A stretch of DNA of 64,000 nucleotides, taken from the NCBI GenBank assembly GCA_903827245.1, contig CAIKHO010000030.1, positions 1-64,000 of the forward strand, written 5' to 3'. Under the pieces are notes generated by a model. That model was given only the letters and a program-made list of their open reading frames with translations, was not told the origin of the DNA and searched no databases. A program made the position numbers and the translations under genes. Shown here piece by piece: positions 1 through 8,889 of this stretch. Positions within the stretch are counted from its first letter, which is position 1, and every line of letters starts with the position of its first letter. Origin of the DNA: an uncultured Opitutia bacterium (GTDB lineage: Bacteria; Verrucomicrobiota; Verrucomicrobiia; Opitutales; Opitutaceae).

Positions 1-1715
1 GAGCCGAAGGATTTCCTTGGCGAGAAAGACGCCCATCCGGCCCTGGTTCGGCACGGCGCCCGTCACCGGCTCCGGCAGGATTCCTTCCAATTCTAGATGC
101 CGGCCCTTCAGCGACAACAGGGCTGTGAGCTCCGCCCCCGTCCCGGTCGAGCGCACCTGGAGCGCCAGCTCGCGGGCACCCAGTTCGCCGCGGTTCTCCG
201 TGATGGTTTCGATGAGTGAGCTCAGCGCGAACTGGAGCAGGTCCTTCGCCGCCGACAGGATGACGGGGTCCGGTCCGACCTCGACCCTGACCCCCAGCGC
301 GGATCCCGCCGCCTGGGCCAGTTCGCGGACATCAACCTTGGCGGGCACCAGCTCATCGAGGGACTGCATCACCGCCATGCGTCCCGATAACTCCTCGAGC
401 TTGGCAATGTCGCCCTTGATGGTCGCCACCATGGCCGGAGGCACGGTCGATCCATCCGGCACCTGGCGGAACGTCGCCAAGGAAACGAGCGCATTGCCGA
501 GTTCATGGCTGAGCGTCAGGGCCAGTTCGCGCAGGAGACCCATTCGCGCCGCGCGCCGGCGGCCGGCCGCGTCGTGCACCTCGCCGCTCGCTTCCTCCCA
601 AAAAGCCCATACGCCACCGGTCTCGGCGACCAACCCCGCGCTCGCGCGGAAGGGCTGGCCCTCGCTCGACGCCACCCGGCTGACCTCGCGGGTGCGGCGC
701 ACGCGTCCGATCAGGTCCCGCACGACGAGGGGAACCTGCCGCGGCACGTTTTCCTCCGGCGCGAGTATCAGGGTGCTCGGCAGGTATTTCGCGCCGAGGG
801 TCGCCTGCGTGGCAAAAATCTGGAGGCGGCCCAGCTGCGTGGCCTTGGCGAGGAACTGGCGCAGCAACCGCGCCACGCACACGGCGCGCACCCGGTCGGA
901 TTCGTCATAGGGTTGCCCGTCATCGCGCACCCCGAGCGCGATCAGCCCCAGCAGGCGGCCGTTATCGTGAATCGGCACGAGCAAGCGCGCCCCCCACATG
1001 GCCAGCCGGTTGCGCACGGCGAGCTCGGCCATGGGATCGCCCGGCCCATCCCAGCTCGCACCGTCGATCACCGCCGGAGGCCTTCCAGGTAGCCCACCAG
1101 CGGGTCGTCGTTGGGGAAGAACGAAGTGCCACGGTCGGCGCGGAATCCATCCGTCTCCCGCAGGAAAAAGACGGCATGCGAGGCGCGCAACAGGTGGCGC
1201 GAGGCCCGGCGGAATTCGCCGAGCAACCGGTCACGCGAATCGATGCTCTCGACCGCCCCCTCAAGAAAATCCCAGAGCTCGGCCGTTTCCGTTGCCGCCG
1301 AGGCGCGCATGGGGGCACGCGAGCCCGAGCCCTCGACGCGACGGCCCTTGTCCATCAGCAGGGCGAGCATCGACTCCTTCGCGGCCAGCTCCTCCATCAG
1401 GGGCAAGAACTCGCGGAGCCGCCGGGTGCTTTCGTCGTAGTTCAGGTAGACTTTCGCCCGCCCCGCCAGCCGGGCCTGCTCGAAGGGCAGGCTGCGCGGT
1501 TCGCCTACATAAATGGTGGGGCATTTGACCAGGTTCTGGGGCAGTTGCGGCTCGGAACTCGCATCGAGCACCACCACCGCCGAAAGCCCCGCCTGCGGCA
1601 CCGCCTGGCTGACCGTCGCGAACAGCCGCACAATCGGCCGGCCCGGGGGAATCTGGGCTTCCCACATGGCCGCCAGCTGGAGGTCGGTGGTCGCTAGGAT
1701 GAAGGTGGTGGACAT
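1..1715 (-). CDS. Pseudo-receiver/GAF sensor histidine kinase, one-base frameshift, 3' end outside window
   Basis: Signal-transduction kinase. The start is ATG at 1715 (MSTTFILATTD), overlapping the end of the upstream kinase by 22 nt. As sequenced, the first frame stops at 1068-1070 after 215 codons. The neighbouring frame takes over at once near 1080 and stays open to the window edge, about 355 more codons. Adding one C to CTCCGG (complement of about 1078-1083) gives one continuous protein. In order it shows a receiver-like alpha/beta domain (AVVVLDASS, PTIYVGEP), a GAF domain spanning the break (VPIHDNGRLLGLIALG), and a dimerisation helix with LTLSHELGNALVSL, whose His codon is at 505-507. 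The ATPase region visible before the edge has no clear N-box Asn or DxGxG, so catalysis may be weak or lost. It is the last visible gene of a four-gene signalling operon. Whether the frameshift is real or a sequencing error cannot be told here. Confidence 0.72.
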
Positions 1716-3703
1716 GGAAAATGCACGCGGAACGTCGCGCCCGTCCCGGGGCTCGGCGGATCGGCGGCAATTGTTGCCTTCAAACCCGAAAGGATATCGG
1801 TGCAAATTGCGAGCCCAAGTCCGAAGCCCGTCGATTTCGTCGATTGAAACGGCTGGAACAGCAGCGGCAGAATTTCCGGCGCGATCCCGGGGCCGTTGTC
1901 CGAAACCGCGATTTCAATTCCTTCCGGCACGTTGCGGGTCGCCACGCGGATCCACCGGTCGCCCTCGCGATTTTCCACCGCATGGATCGCGTTGAAACAA
2001 AGGTTGAGCAGCACCTGCTTCGTGGCGGCGGCGTCCGTGAGGGCCACGTCCGGCGAGGCGGCAAACTCGGAAATGATGCGGATCTGGCGGTGGTCCGCCT
2101 TCGTGGTGACGAGATCGAGGCTCGACCGCAGCAAGGGATGGAGCGGGGTCGGAACGGCCACATAGGCCCGGGGTGAGGCAAGATCGAGCAACTGCTCGGT
2201 CAGCCGGTCGATGCGCGACACTTCATCGCCGATCAGACGGAAGAACTTGTCCCGGAACGCGGGGTCCTGGTGGTGCTGCGGCAGGAGCTGGACGAAGGTC
2301 TTGATCGTGACGAGCGGGTTGCGGATTTCGTGCGCGAGGCTCGCCCCCAGCAGGCCTACGGTCGCGAGCTGCTCGGCATGCTGGGCCTTCACCGAGTAAT
2401 GGCTGCGTTCCAGGGCGCTCTCGATGATCGACGCGAGCTCCATCAATTGCGTCACCTGCGGATAGGTGAACGGCCGGCGCGAGGCGGGCACGCCGACCCC
2501 CACCAGCAACGTGAGTGTCGGACCCTCGCTCAGGACCACCACGCCGAGGCGCTGCTCCTGCAAAAAGCGGCCCAATTCCTCGCGCTCCGGCGCGCTTTTT
2601 TCGCGCGCCAGCCGCTCCGGCGTGGCCCAGCGCAGCTGCCGCAAAATCTGCAAGGTGGCGCAATCCTGCGGCAGCTCGACCCCGCCGCCCTCCAGGGCGC
2701 TCTTGGTCCCCGAGAGCATCAACGCGCGATCCGTCTGGCCCCAACCCTTGAGGATGGAAAGAAAGGCCTGCTCCAGGCCTTGCGCCTGGATCTCGCGCCG
2801 GGCCACGGCATAGGCCGCCTGCCGGGCCGCGGTGCCCTGGGGATAGAACTGAAACGTCCGGTCCAGCCGCGAGTTCACCGCCGCCGCGAACCAAAGCGCC
2901 AGCGCGGTGGTGGCCAGAAGCGCCAGCGATGGTGACAGAAATTCGCCGATCAACAGATCCAGCAGATAGGCCACGCACGACACCGCCACAATCAGGATGA
3001 TCTTTTCAACCACCACCAAGACCAGCTGTCGGGCGTCAAAAATGCGGGAGGCCGTAATCGCATAGGCCGTGCCCCCGTAATAAACCAGGGCGACGAACGG
3101 CTGCAAACCAACGTAGAGTGGATCGTGGGTCAGCGTGGAAAGCGCCTTGAGGGCAAGAATCGTGGCCGCCGAGGCGCAACCGCCCACAAGCCAGACCTGC
3201 AATTCCAGCCTCTGGGCGCCACCGACCGTTTTGATGGTCCTGAGCGAGTCGCGAAACAGGAATGCGTAGAGCACCACAATCCCGTACTCATATCCATGAT
3301 AAGCCCACCCGCGGACCGGTTGGGTCGCCACGGAATAGGACGGAATAAAGACTTCCGTGAAGGGAATAACCGTCAGCACCAGCGAAACCACGACCCATCC
3401 CATCATCGGCCAGCCCAGCTTCAATTTGTCACGACCAAGGCCTGCAATGATGCTCTCTTTTACGAGAAAAAAATGCAGGGGAAGCGAGGCGCTGACAACA
3501 TAGGTCCACCTCAGCCAAAACAAACCGTCGGGCGAGCCTCGCGCCGAGGTGATGGTAAGATTCAAGAACGCCAGCCACGCGGCGATATGCAGGGAACAGG
3601 TGAACACCAGGCGGTTCACCATCCGTGCCGGATTCGACCAAAAGATGAGCGCCCCAATCAGTGCGACCATCGCCGAGACCCATAATGCGTAGGAGCTCAG
3701 CAT
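1694..3703 (-). CDS. Membrane histidine kinase, multi-TM sensor with GAF-like domain
   Basis: A 669-residue sensor kinase. Residues 1-275 hold about eight hydrophobic segments, a 7TM-type input module. Residues 300-435 form a GAF-like cytoplasmic domain. The dimerisation helix contains LAHEIRNPLVTIKTF with phospho-acceptor His458. The ATPase domain has an N box (NLCFNAIHA, Asn571), DNGPGI (602-607) and GFGLGLAI. All catalytic elements look intact, unlike the downstream GAF kinase. The architecture resembles PrsK, the kinase of PEP-CTERM/exosortase systems, but that match is inference. Its start overlaps the end of the ketosynthase-like gene by 7 nt and its stop lies inside the next gene, so translation of the three is probably coupled. 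Confidence 0.9.
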   Translation of the reverse strand: MLSSYALWVSAMVALIGALIFWSNPARMVNRLVFTCSLHIAAWLAFLNLTITSARGSPDGLFWLRWTYVVSASLPLHFFLVKESIIAGLGRDKLKLGWPMMGWVVVSLVLTVIPFTEVFIPSYSVATQPVRGWAYHGYEYGIVVLYAFLFRDSLRTIKTVGGAQRLELQVWLVGGCASAATILALKALSTLTHDPLYVGLQPFVALVYYGGTAYAITASRIFDARQLVLVVVEKIILIVAVSCVAYLLDLLIGEFLSPSLALLATTALALWFAAAVNSRLDRTFQFYPQGTAARQAAYAVARREIQAQGLEQAFLSILKGWGQTDRALMLSGTKSALEGGGVELPQDCATLQILRQLRWATPERLAREKSAPEREELGRFLQEQRLGVVVLSEGPTLTLLVGVGVPASRRPFTYPQVTQLMELASIIESALERSHYSVKAQHAEQLATVGLLGASLAHEIRNPLVTIKTFVQLLPQHHQDPAFRDKFFRLIGDEVSRIDRLTEQLLDLASPRAYVAVPTPLHPLLRSSLDLVTTKADHRQIRIISEFAASPDVALTDAAATKQVLLNLCFNAIHAVENREGDRWIRVATRNVPEGIEIAVSDNGPGIAPEILPLLFQPFQSTKSTGFGLGLAICTDILSGLKATIAADPPSPGTGATFRVHFPCPPPSS

Positions 3704-4905
3704 CGTTCCAGGACCAGGGCCGCGTTCACTCCTGCCAGGCCATGTGCATTGATCAATGTCACGGCATGTGAAACCGAACGGGGCTGGTTGCTAAGATTAA
3801 ACGGGCAGGACGGATCCGGGTAGTCCCAATTCACGGTCGGGGGTATCAACCCGAACCGGTGCCCCAGGGCCGCCGTCGCCAGTTGGATGGCCGGTGCCGC
3901 GCCGAGGGGATTGCCGATGGATCCCTTGATCGAGACAACGGGAATCCCGGGGAGCAGGGATTGAAATACTTGGTTCATGGCGCGAGCCTCCGTTTCGTCG
4001 ATCAACTTGTGTCCCGGCCCCCAGGCATTGATCACGTCAACCTGCTCCGGCCGGATCCTGGCAGAAGCCATCGCCTGGCGCGCAGCCACGGCCATGCCTC
4101 CGCAAAGATCGTTCGGCTCATCATTGGCGAAGGCATAACCGGTAATATAGCTGTATCCCGGGCGGGGACTGGTCTCGGGCTCAATCACAAACATGCTGGC
4201 TCCCTCGCTTACGACCCCCGTCGTCCGCCATAAATCAAAAGGACGCGCCAGCCGCTCAGGCATTTCATCGGTCATCGGCGTAAGGCCCGTGGCTCTCAGT
4301 TCCAGCAGCGGGCAACGGTGCAGCGGGGCTTCTGTGCCACCGCACAAAATCATGTCCGACTCTCCCGTCGCAACCAGGTTGGCGGCATAACCGATGGCAT
4401 CGAGCCCGGAACAGCAGGAGCTTTGGATGACCATTGAGCGAGCTGACATGCCAAAGGCTTCATTCAAGGCCGTGGGCACACTCGCCAAATTTGCCGTGTA
4501 GACCGCCCGCCCATGGGCCGCACGTGGCCCGCGCTTGTGCACGGCATCGATCGTGCTGATCGTACCGCCAAAATCCATGAGGGACGTCCCGGTGACAATG
4601 GCATTGTTGGCCGCTGCAAATTCTTCCTGCGAGATGCCGGCGTCCTGCAATGCTAGGATCGATCCGGCAACGGCGAACAAGGTATGGCGCGCAGCCCCTT
4701 TGGGCAGTTTGCTGCGCTCGATGTGACGGTTGATATCAAACCCATCGATGTAAGCCGCGACCAAAGGTCCGTATTGATCCCCCAACTTTACGAATGGTCG
4801 CACGCGGCTGACCGGTTCGAGTATGCCCTTCCAGAAATCGTCCCGGCCGATGCCGGCGGGCGTGACCGGGCCGATGCCGGTGATTTTGACGCGCCGACGA
4901 TTCAT
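3697..4905 (-). CDS. Ketosynthase-fold (beta-ketoacyl synthase) protein lacking both catalytic histidines
   Basis: A 402-residue thiolase-fold protein of the FabF/KAS II family and of normal length. The nucleophile motif is present as QSSCCSGLDAIG (Cys164, aligned with the Cys of FabF ACTSG). The first catalytic His motif, normally NAHGTST, reads INAWGPGHK, so His is Trp295. The second, normally KSxxGHxxGA, reads IKGSIGNPLGAA, so His is Asn332, while Lys327 is kept. The C-terminal GFGG gate is also altered (AHGLAGVN). Normal decarboxylative condensation is therefore doubtful; acyl binding or transfer through Cys164 remains possible. It sits between a receiver-kinase gene (39 nt upstream) and a membrane kinase gene (7 nt overlap), with no acyl carrier protein or other fatty-acid gene nearby. 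A role in ligand sensing is inference. Confidence 0.88.
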   Translation of the reverse strand: MNRRRVKITGIGPVTPAGIGRDDFWKGILEPVSRVRPFVKLGDQYGPLVAAYIDGFDINRHIERSKLPKGAARHTLFAVAGSILALQDAGISQEEFAAANNAIVTGTSLMDFGGTISTIDAVHKRGPRAAHGRAVYTANLASVPTALNEAFGMSARSMVIQSSCCSGLDAIGYAANLVATGESDMILCGGTEAPLHRCPLLELRATGLTPMTDEMPERLARPFDLWRTTGVVSEGASMFVIEPETSPRPGYSYITGYAFANDEPNDLCGGMAVAARQAMASARIRPEQVDVINAWGPGHKLIDETEARAMNQVFQSLLPGIPVVSIKGSIGNPLGAAPAIQLATAALGHRFGLIPPTVNWDYPDPSCPFNLSNQPRSVSHAVTLINAHGLAGVNAALVLERC

Positions 4906-4944
4906 GCCGTGTCGCGGTGCAGGAAATGCTGGCTCATGCGTGCG

Positions 4945-6105
4945 TCAGGCCTGCACCGTCGCAGGGAAAACCAGCCGCACCGTGGTGCCCTTGCCCGGGA
5001 CGGACTCAAGGCTGAAGGTCGCCCCGTGCGCGCCGAGCAAGTGACGGCAGATGCTAAGACCGAGCCCCGTTCCGTTTTGCTTGCTCGTAAACCCGCCCCG
5101 CAGCGCACGCTTCACCGCATCGGCATTCATCCCCGACCCGTTGTCGGCAATCGTCACCTCGATGGTCTCGCCGAGCGACACCAGCGCCACCTGCACCCGG
5201 GTCGCACCCGACTCCAAGGCGTTCTTCAGGAGATTCTGGAAGACGCGCATCAGCTCGAACTTCGAGCCGCGCACCGTGCCCGTCGTGAGTCCGGAAAGGA
5301 TCACGGCTGCATTGCCGAAGAAGATCACCTGCCGCACCTCCTGGATCACCTGCACCAGGTCAACCGGCGCGTATTCCGCGGTTTTCTTCGAGGCCTGGCG
5401 CCAGTTCTCGGAAAGATGATGGCAGTATTCCGCCGCGCGCTCGACCATGCTGGCGTACTCCAGGAGTTTCTGGCCGCGCTCCGGGTCGAGCTTTGACACC
5501 GCGCGCACCTCCTCGATCAACAGCGTCGCATAGCCGATGACGACCGTCAGCGGGTTGTTGAGATCGTGCACCAGCTCCACCGACGCCCTCGCCTGCCAGA
5601 TTTGGGGCTCGTTCTGCTCGACCTCGCGCTTGAGCGCCCCGTTCATTTCCTGCATCTCGCGCGTAAGATGGGTCTGGTGGCGGCGCACCCTGGTGGCCTG
5701 GGCCTGCTTGCGCACGGCCTCGATCAGCTCGGCGACATCCGGTGGCTTGCGCAGGTACTGACTCGCACCCGCCACCATCGCCTGCTGCGCCGTCAACAGC
5801 GTGCCGTAGCCGGTCAGCATGATCACCGAGACATCGGGATCGATCCGGCGCAATTCCTCCAGCGCCTTGATGCCGTCCATCTCGGGCATGCGGATATCGA
5901 GGACAACCGCCGCATAGGGCTGCTTGCGGATCTTGGCCAATGCCTCGGCCGCGCGTCCTGCGGTGTCCACGTTGAATTCGCCCGACAGGGTGAATGCAAT
6001 CGACTCGCGCGGACCGTATTCGTCATCAACCACGAGCACGGAGGGCTTCCCATCCGGGATCGACGGCACTAAATTCTTTTCAGTGAGTGCATTCATGGAC
6101 AACAT
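4945..6105 (-). CDS. Hybrid response regulator-histidine kinase
   Basis: An N-terminal receiver domain (VLVVDDEYGPRE, phospho-acceptor Asp70 in VVLDIRMPEMDG, conserved Lys120 in YLRKPPD) is followed by a short coiled linker and a histidine kinase core. The dimerisation motif is ELVHDLNNPLTVV (His180), the N box is NLLKNALESG, and the ATP lid has DNGSGM and GTGLGLSI. There is no membrane segment, so it is a cytosolic receiver-to-kinase protein. The start is uncertain: ATG at 6105 is used, with ATG at 6096 and an upstream TTG at 6123 as alternatives. It is the first gene of the signalling operon and faces divergently from rmuC. Confidence 0.9.
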   Translation of the reverse strand: MLSMNALTEKNLVPSIPDGKPSVLVVDDEYGPRESIAFTLSGEFNVDTAGRAAEALAKIRKQPYAAVVLDIRMPEMDGIKALEELRRIDPDVSVIMLTGYGTLLTAQQAMVAGASQYLRKPPDVAELIEAVRKQAQATRVRRHQTHLTREMQEMNGALKREVEQNEPQIWQARASVELVHDLNNPLTVVIGYATLLIEEVRAVSKLDPERGQKLLEYASMVERAAEYCHHLSENWRQASKKTAEYAPVDLVQVIQEVRQVIFFGNAAVILSGLTTGTVRGSKFELMRVFQNLLKNALESGATRVQVALVSLGETIEVTIADNGSGMNADAVKRALRGGFTSKQNGTGLGLSICRHLLGAHGATFSLESVPGKGTTVRLVFPATVQA

Positions 6106-6228
6106 GGAACCTGTCAGCGCCAAGCAGGGGAAGACATTGGCATGCGCGTGTTTGCAGAGTGAATTTCGGTGTGTTAAGGAGTGCGATTCGTCCGGGATTT
6201 AAACAAACCTTCAAAAAACAATCTTTAC

Positions 6229-7515
6229 GTGAATTTTACGATCACAGCCAGTTTGGCGTCCTCCCTGGTCGTGGGGATAATCGTCTGGCTCGTGCTGCAC
6301 AGCCGGCAGGCGACACTCGCCGAGCGGTTGCGCGCCAAGGAGGATGAAGCAGTGCGCCTGAACGCAGAGCTTGCGGCCTTGCGGGCCGAATGCGCGCGAT
6401 TCGCGACGCTCAACGCCCAGCTCTCGACCCAGCTGACGACCGAGCGCGAGAACCACGAGGGGCGGACCCATGAATTCAAGGCCCTCTCCGCCGAGGCGCT
6501 CCAGCACAACAACGAGTCATTCCTCAAGCTCGCCCAGGCCACGCTCGAGAAATACCAAGATGGAGCCAAGAGCGATCTCGCCGCGCGCCAGCTCGCCGTC
6601 GAGACCCTCGTGAAGCCGCTCAAGGAATCGCTCGAGAAGGTGGACGCAAAGATCGGCGAGATCGAAAAGGCCCGGGCCAGTGCCTACGGGCAGCTTTCCG
6701 AACAGCTGAAATCGCTCGGCACGGCCCAGGTTTCACTGCAAGCCGAGGCCGCCAAGCTCTCGACCGCGCTCCGTTCGACCACCACGGCCGGCACCTGGGG
6801 CGAGTTGCAGCTCCGCCGCGTCGTGGAGATGTCGGGCATGACCGCCTATTGCGATTTCACTGAGCAGAAGACCGCCGGTGACCAACGCCCTGACTTGGTT
6901 GTCCGCCTGCCGGGTGGCCAGCAGATCGTGGTCGACGCCAAGGCGCCGAACGAGGCCTACCGCGAGGCCGCCAATGCCTCCGATGAAGCCATCCGCGCAG
7001 CCAAGCTCGCCGAGCACGCCGCCAAGGTGCGCAGCCATATCGATGCCCTCGGAGCGAAAAATTACTGGGAGCAATTCCAGCCGTCGCCCGAGTTCGTCGT
7101 GCTCTTCCTGCCCGGCGACCAGTTCCTCTCGGGCGCCCTCCAGGCCGATCCCACGCTCATCGACCGCGCCATCGGCAAGAAGGTCCTGCTCGCGACCCCG
7201 GCGACCCTTATTGCGCTCCTCAAGGCCGCGGCCTGGGGCTGGCGGCAGGAGTCCGTCTCCAAGAATGCCGAGGCCATTGCCGACCTCGGCCGCGAACTCC
7301 ATGACCGCGTGGCCACTTTCGCCGAGCACATCGAGAACATCGGCACGGGCCTCAAGTCGGCCCTCGGCCACTACAACAAGGCCGTCGGCTCCTATGGCAG
7401 CTCGCTGCTCCCCGGCGCCCGCAAGCTGGCTGAGCTGGGGGCCAAGGGCGCGAAGGATCTGCCCGCGCCCGACCCGCTGGAGGTCGTGCCGCGAGAAATC
7501 GTGAAGAAAAGCTGA
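6229..7515 (+). CDS. rmuC: DNA recombination protein RmuC
   Basis: RmuC-family protein, thought to limit DNA inversions between inverted repeats. An N-terminal membrane helix (residues about 5-25) is followed by a long coiled coil (about 28-200). The conserved nuclease-like RmuC core contains GTWGELQLRRVVEMSGM, PDLVVRLPGG, VVDAKAP and LATPATLIALLK. GTG at 6229 (MNFTITASL) puts the membrane helix at the very start. An in-frame GTG at 6181 would add 16 polar residues and has AAGGA touching the codon, which is too close to act as a ribosome site. It is divergent from the signalling operon. Confidence 0.88.
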   Translation: MNFTITASLASSLVVGIIVWLVLHSRQATLAERLRAKEDEAVRLNAELAALRAECARFATLNAQLSTQLTTERENHEGRTHEFKALSAEALQHNNESFLKLAQATLEKYQDGAKSDLAARQLAVETLVKPLKESLEKVDAKIGEIEKARASAYGQLSEQLKSLGTAQVSLQAEAAKLSTALRSTTTAGTWGELQLRRVVEMSGMTAYCDFTEQKTAGDQRPDLVVRLPGGQQIVVDAKAPNEAYREAANASDEAIRAAKLAEHAAKVRSHIDALGAKNYWEQFQPSPEFVVLFLPGDQFLSGALQADPTLIDRAIGKKVLLATPATLIALLKAAAWGWRQESVSKNAEAIADLGRELHDRVATFAEHIENIGTGLKSALGHYNKAVGSYGSSLLPGARKLAELGAKGAKDLPAPDPLEVVPREIVKKS

Positions 7516-7517
7516 CG

Positions 7518-7901
7518 GTGAAACCCGAGACCGATTCCGACCATGCGGCGCTGCAAGGTCGCTGGGCCATCGTGAAGGCCGAGCTCGCCGGCGAGGCAAT
7601 GCCCCGGCTGGTGGCGGAAAAAACCGAGATCGAGCTTTCGGCCGGCACCTATGTCGTACGCTTCGACGGCCAGATCGCCGATCGCGGGACCTATCTGCTC
7701 GGCGCCACCCGCGTTCATCGCGGGCTGACCCTCATCGGCGTGGAGGGCCCCAACGCCGGCCGCACCATTCCCGCCATCTACCAGCTCGTCGGCGACCGCC
7801 TGCGCGTCTGCTACGGGATCGACGGGCAAGCTCCCGACAGCTTTGTAACCACGCCGGAGTCGTCGCTCTATCTCGTGACCTACCGGCGGAAAACGCCTTG
7901 A
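7518..7901 (+). CDS. TIGR03067-type small beta-rich protein
   Basis: A 127-residue protein opening with LQGRWAIVKAELAGEAM, the hallmark of the TIGR03067 family common in planctomycetes and Verrucomicrobiota. The family is lipocalin-like in size and its function is unknown. There is no signal peptide in this copy. It ends VTYRRKTP. The GTG start is 2 nt after the rmuC stop, so the two are probably co-transcribed. The family assignment rests on the N-terminal motif and the length. Confidence 0.72.
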   Translation: MKPETDSDHAALQGRWAIVKAELAGEAMPRLVAEKTEIELSAGTYVVRFDGQIADRGTYLLGATRVHRGLTLIGVEGPNAGRTIPAIYQLVGDRLRVCYGIDGQAPDSFVTTPESSLYLVTYRRKTP

Positions 7902-7920
7902 GCACATTGCGCAGCGAGGT

Positions 7921-8754
7921 GTGTATTGGCCTGTGCATCTCGCCGGACTGTTCATCCATCCCGTGAAGTCACTGCGCGCCTGCGCGGTGGATGCCGCCAC
8001 CGTGGATGCAATGGGACTCGTCGGTGACCGGCGTTTCCTCGTGGTGGACGAAGCCGGGCGCTTTCTCACCCAGCGCACCCTGCCACGCATGGCCCTTGTT
8101 GCCACGGCCCTGTCCGCCCATACGCTCACGCTTTCGGCCGGGGGCGCTGGCGAACTGCGCGTGCCCCGCGCCTCCGATCCCGGCGCTCCGCTGCGCCCGG
8201 TCAGTGTCTGGAGCAGCGAAGGCCTGCAGGCCGAGGACTGCGGCGATGCCCCCGCCCAATGGCTGGGGGATTTTCTCTCGCTGAAATGCCGGCTCGTGCG
8301 CATCGGGGCCGCGTTTCAGCGTCCGATGCTGAAGCCCAAAGCGACCCGCCCCGGCGATATCGTCGGTTTTGCCGACGCCTATCCCTTCCTCGTGATCAGC
8401 GAAGCCTCGCTCGCCGACCTGAATGATCGCTTGGCCGCACGCGGTGAAGCGACGCTGCCCATGAACCGTTTCCGCCCCAACCTCGTCGTCGCCGGCTGCC
8501 CCGCCTTCGCCGAGGACACCTGGCCGCGCCTGCGCATTGGCGGCATGACCTTCCGCGCCGGAGGACCCTGCGCCCGCTGCGTGGTGACCACCACGGACCA
8601 GCTGACCGCCGAGCGTGGAAAGGAACCGCTGCGCACACTCGCCGGCTACCGTCGCGATCCCATCGATCCGACCGATGTCAACTTCGGCCAGAATCTGATT
8701 CACGAGATGAAGTCCGGCACCCTCCGGATCGGCGATCCCGTCGAAATGCTTTAG
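7921..8754 (+). CDS. MOSC domain-containing protein
   Basis: A 277-residue protein. Residues about 5-120 are the MOSC N-terminal beta-barrel (LAGLFIHPVKSLRA, GLVGDRRFLVVD). The C-terminal MOSC domain has the conserved acceptor cysteines in GGPCARCVVTTTDQ and NRFRPNLVV. Relatives are the molybdenum cofactor sulfurase C-terminal domain and mARC/YcbX-type proteins that bind molybdenum cofactor and detoxify N-hydroxylated compounds. The GTG start at 7921 follows GCGAGG. The stop overlaps by 3 nt the stop of a convergent gene remnant. Confidence 0.88.
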   Translation: MYWPVHLAGLFIHPVKSLRACAVDAATVDAMGLVGDRRFLVVDEAGRFLTQRTLPRMALVATALSAHTLTLSAGGAGELRVPRASDPGAPLRPVSVWSSEGLQAEDCGDAPAQWLGDFLSLKCRLVRIGAAFQRPMLKPKATRPGDIVGFADAYPFLVISEASLADLNDRLAARGEATLPMNRFRPNLVVAGCPAFAEDTWPRLRIGGMTFRAGGPCARCVVTTTDQLTAERGKEPLRTLAGYRRDPIDPTDVNFGQNLIHEMKSGTLRIGDPVEML

Positions 8755-8876
8755 CGCGGGCGCCGCTGCACGCCCTGCGGCGTGAAGATCAGGGCCATCG
8801 GTGCCTTCTCCCTCAGCGTCAGCTGCAGCTCCTGGGTCTGCGAAACCTGCGAGGCCTCCTGGGCCACAAAACGCAT
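8751..8876 (-). pseudogene. C-terminal remnant of an unidentified gene
   Basis: A minus-strand reading frame of 41 codons (MRFVAQEASQVSQTQ to VQRRPR) ends in TAA that overlaps the MOSC stop codon. It reads like the tail of a larger protein, with amphipathic, codon-typical sequence. No ribosome site is visible before its ATG. The frame loses sense just upstream, near 8885-8890, exactly where the PEP-CTERM remnant on the other strand begins. I read it as the 3' end of a gene whose 5' part was lost in a rearrangement. The parent family is not recognised, and it could instead be an intact tiny gene. Confidence 0.4.
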
Positions 8877-8889
8877 CTTGATGCTCAGA

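Noticed and set aside
1065-1090. Programmed -1 frameshifting in the GAF kinase gene
   Set aside because: No slippery heptamer or following pseudoknot was seen; a one-base loss in a C run is simpler.
7921-8754. A molybdenum-cofactor cluster with mogA
   Set aside because: The MOSC gene and mogA are 14 kb apart with unrelated genes between, so no operon link is claimed.
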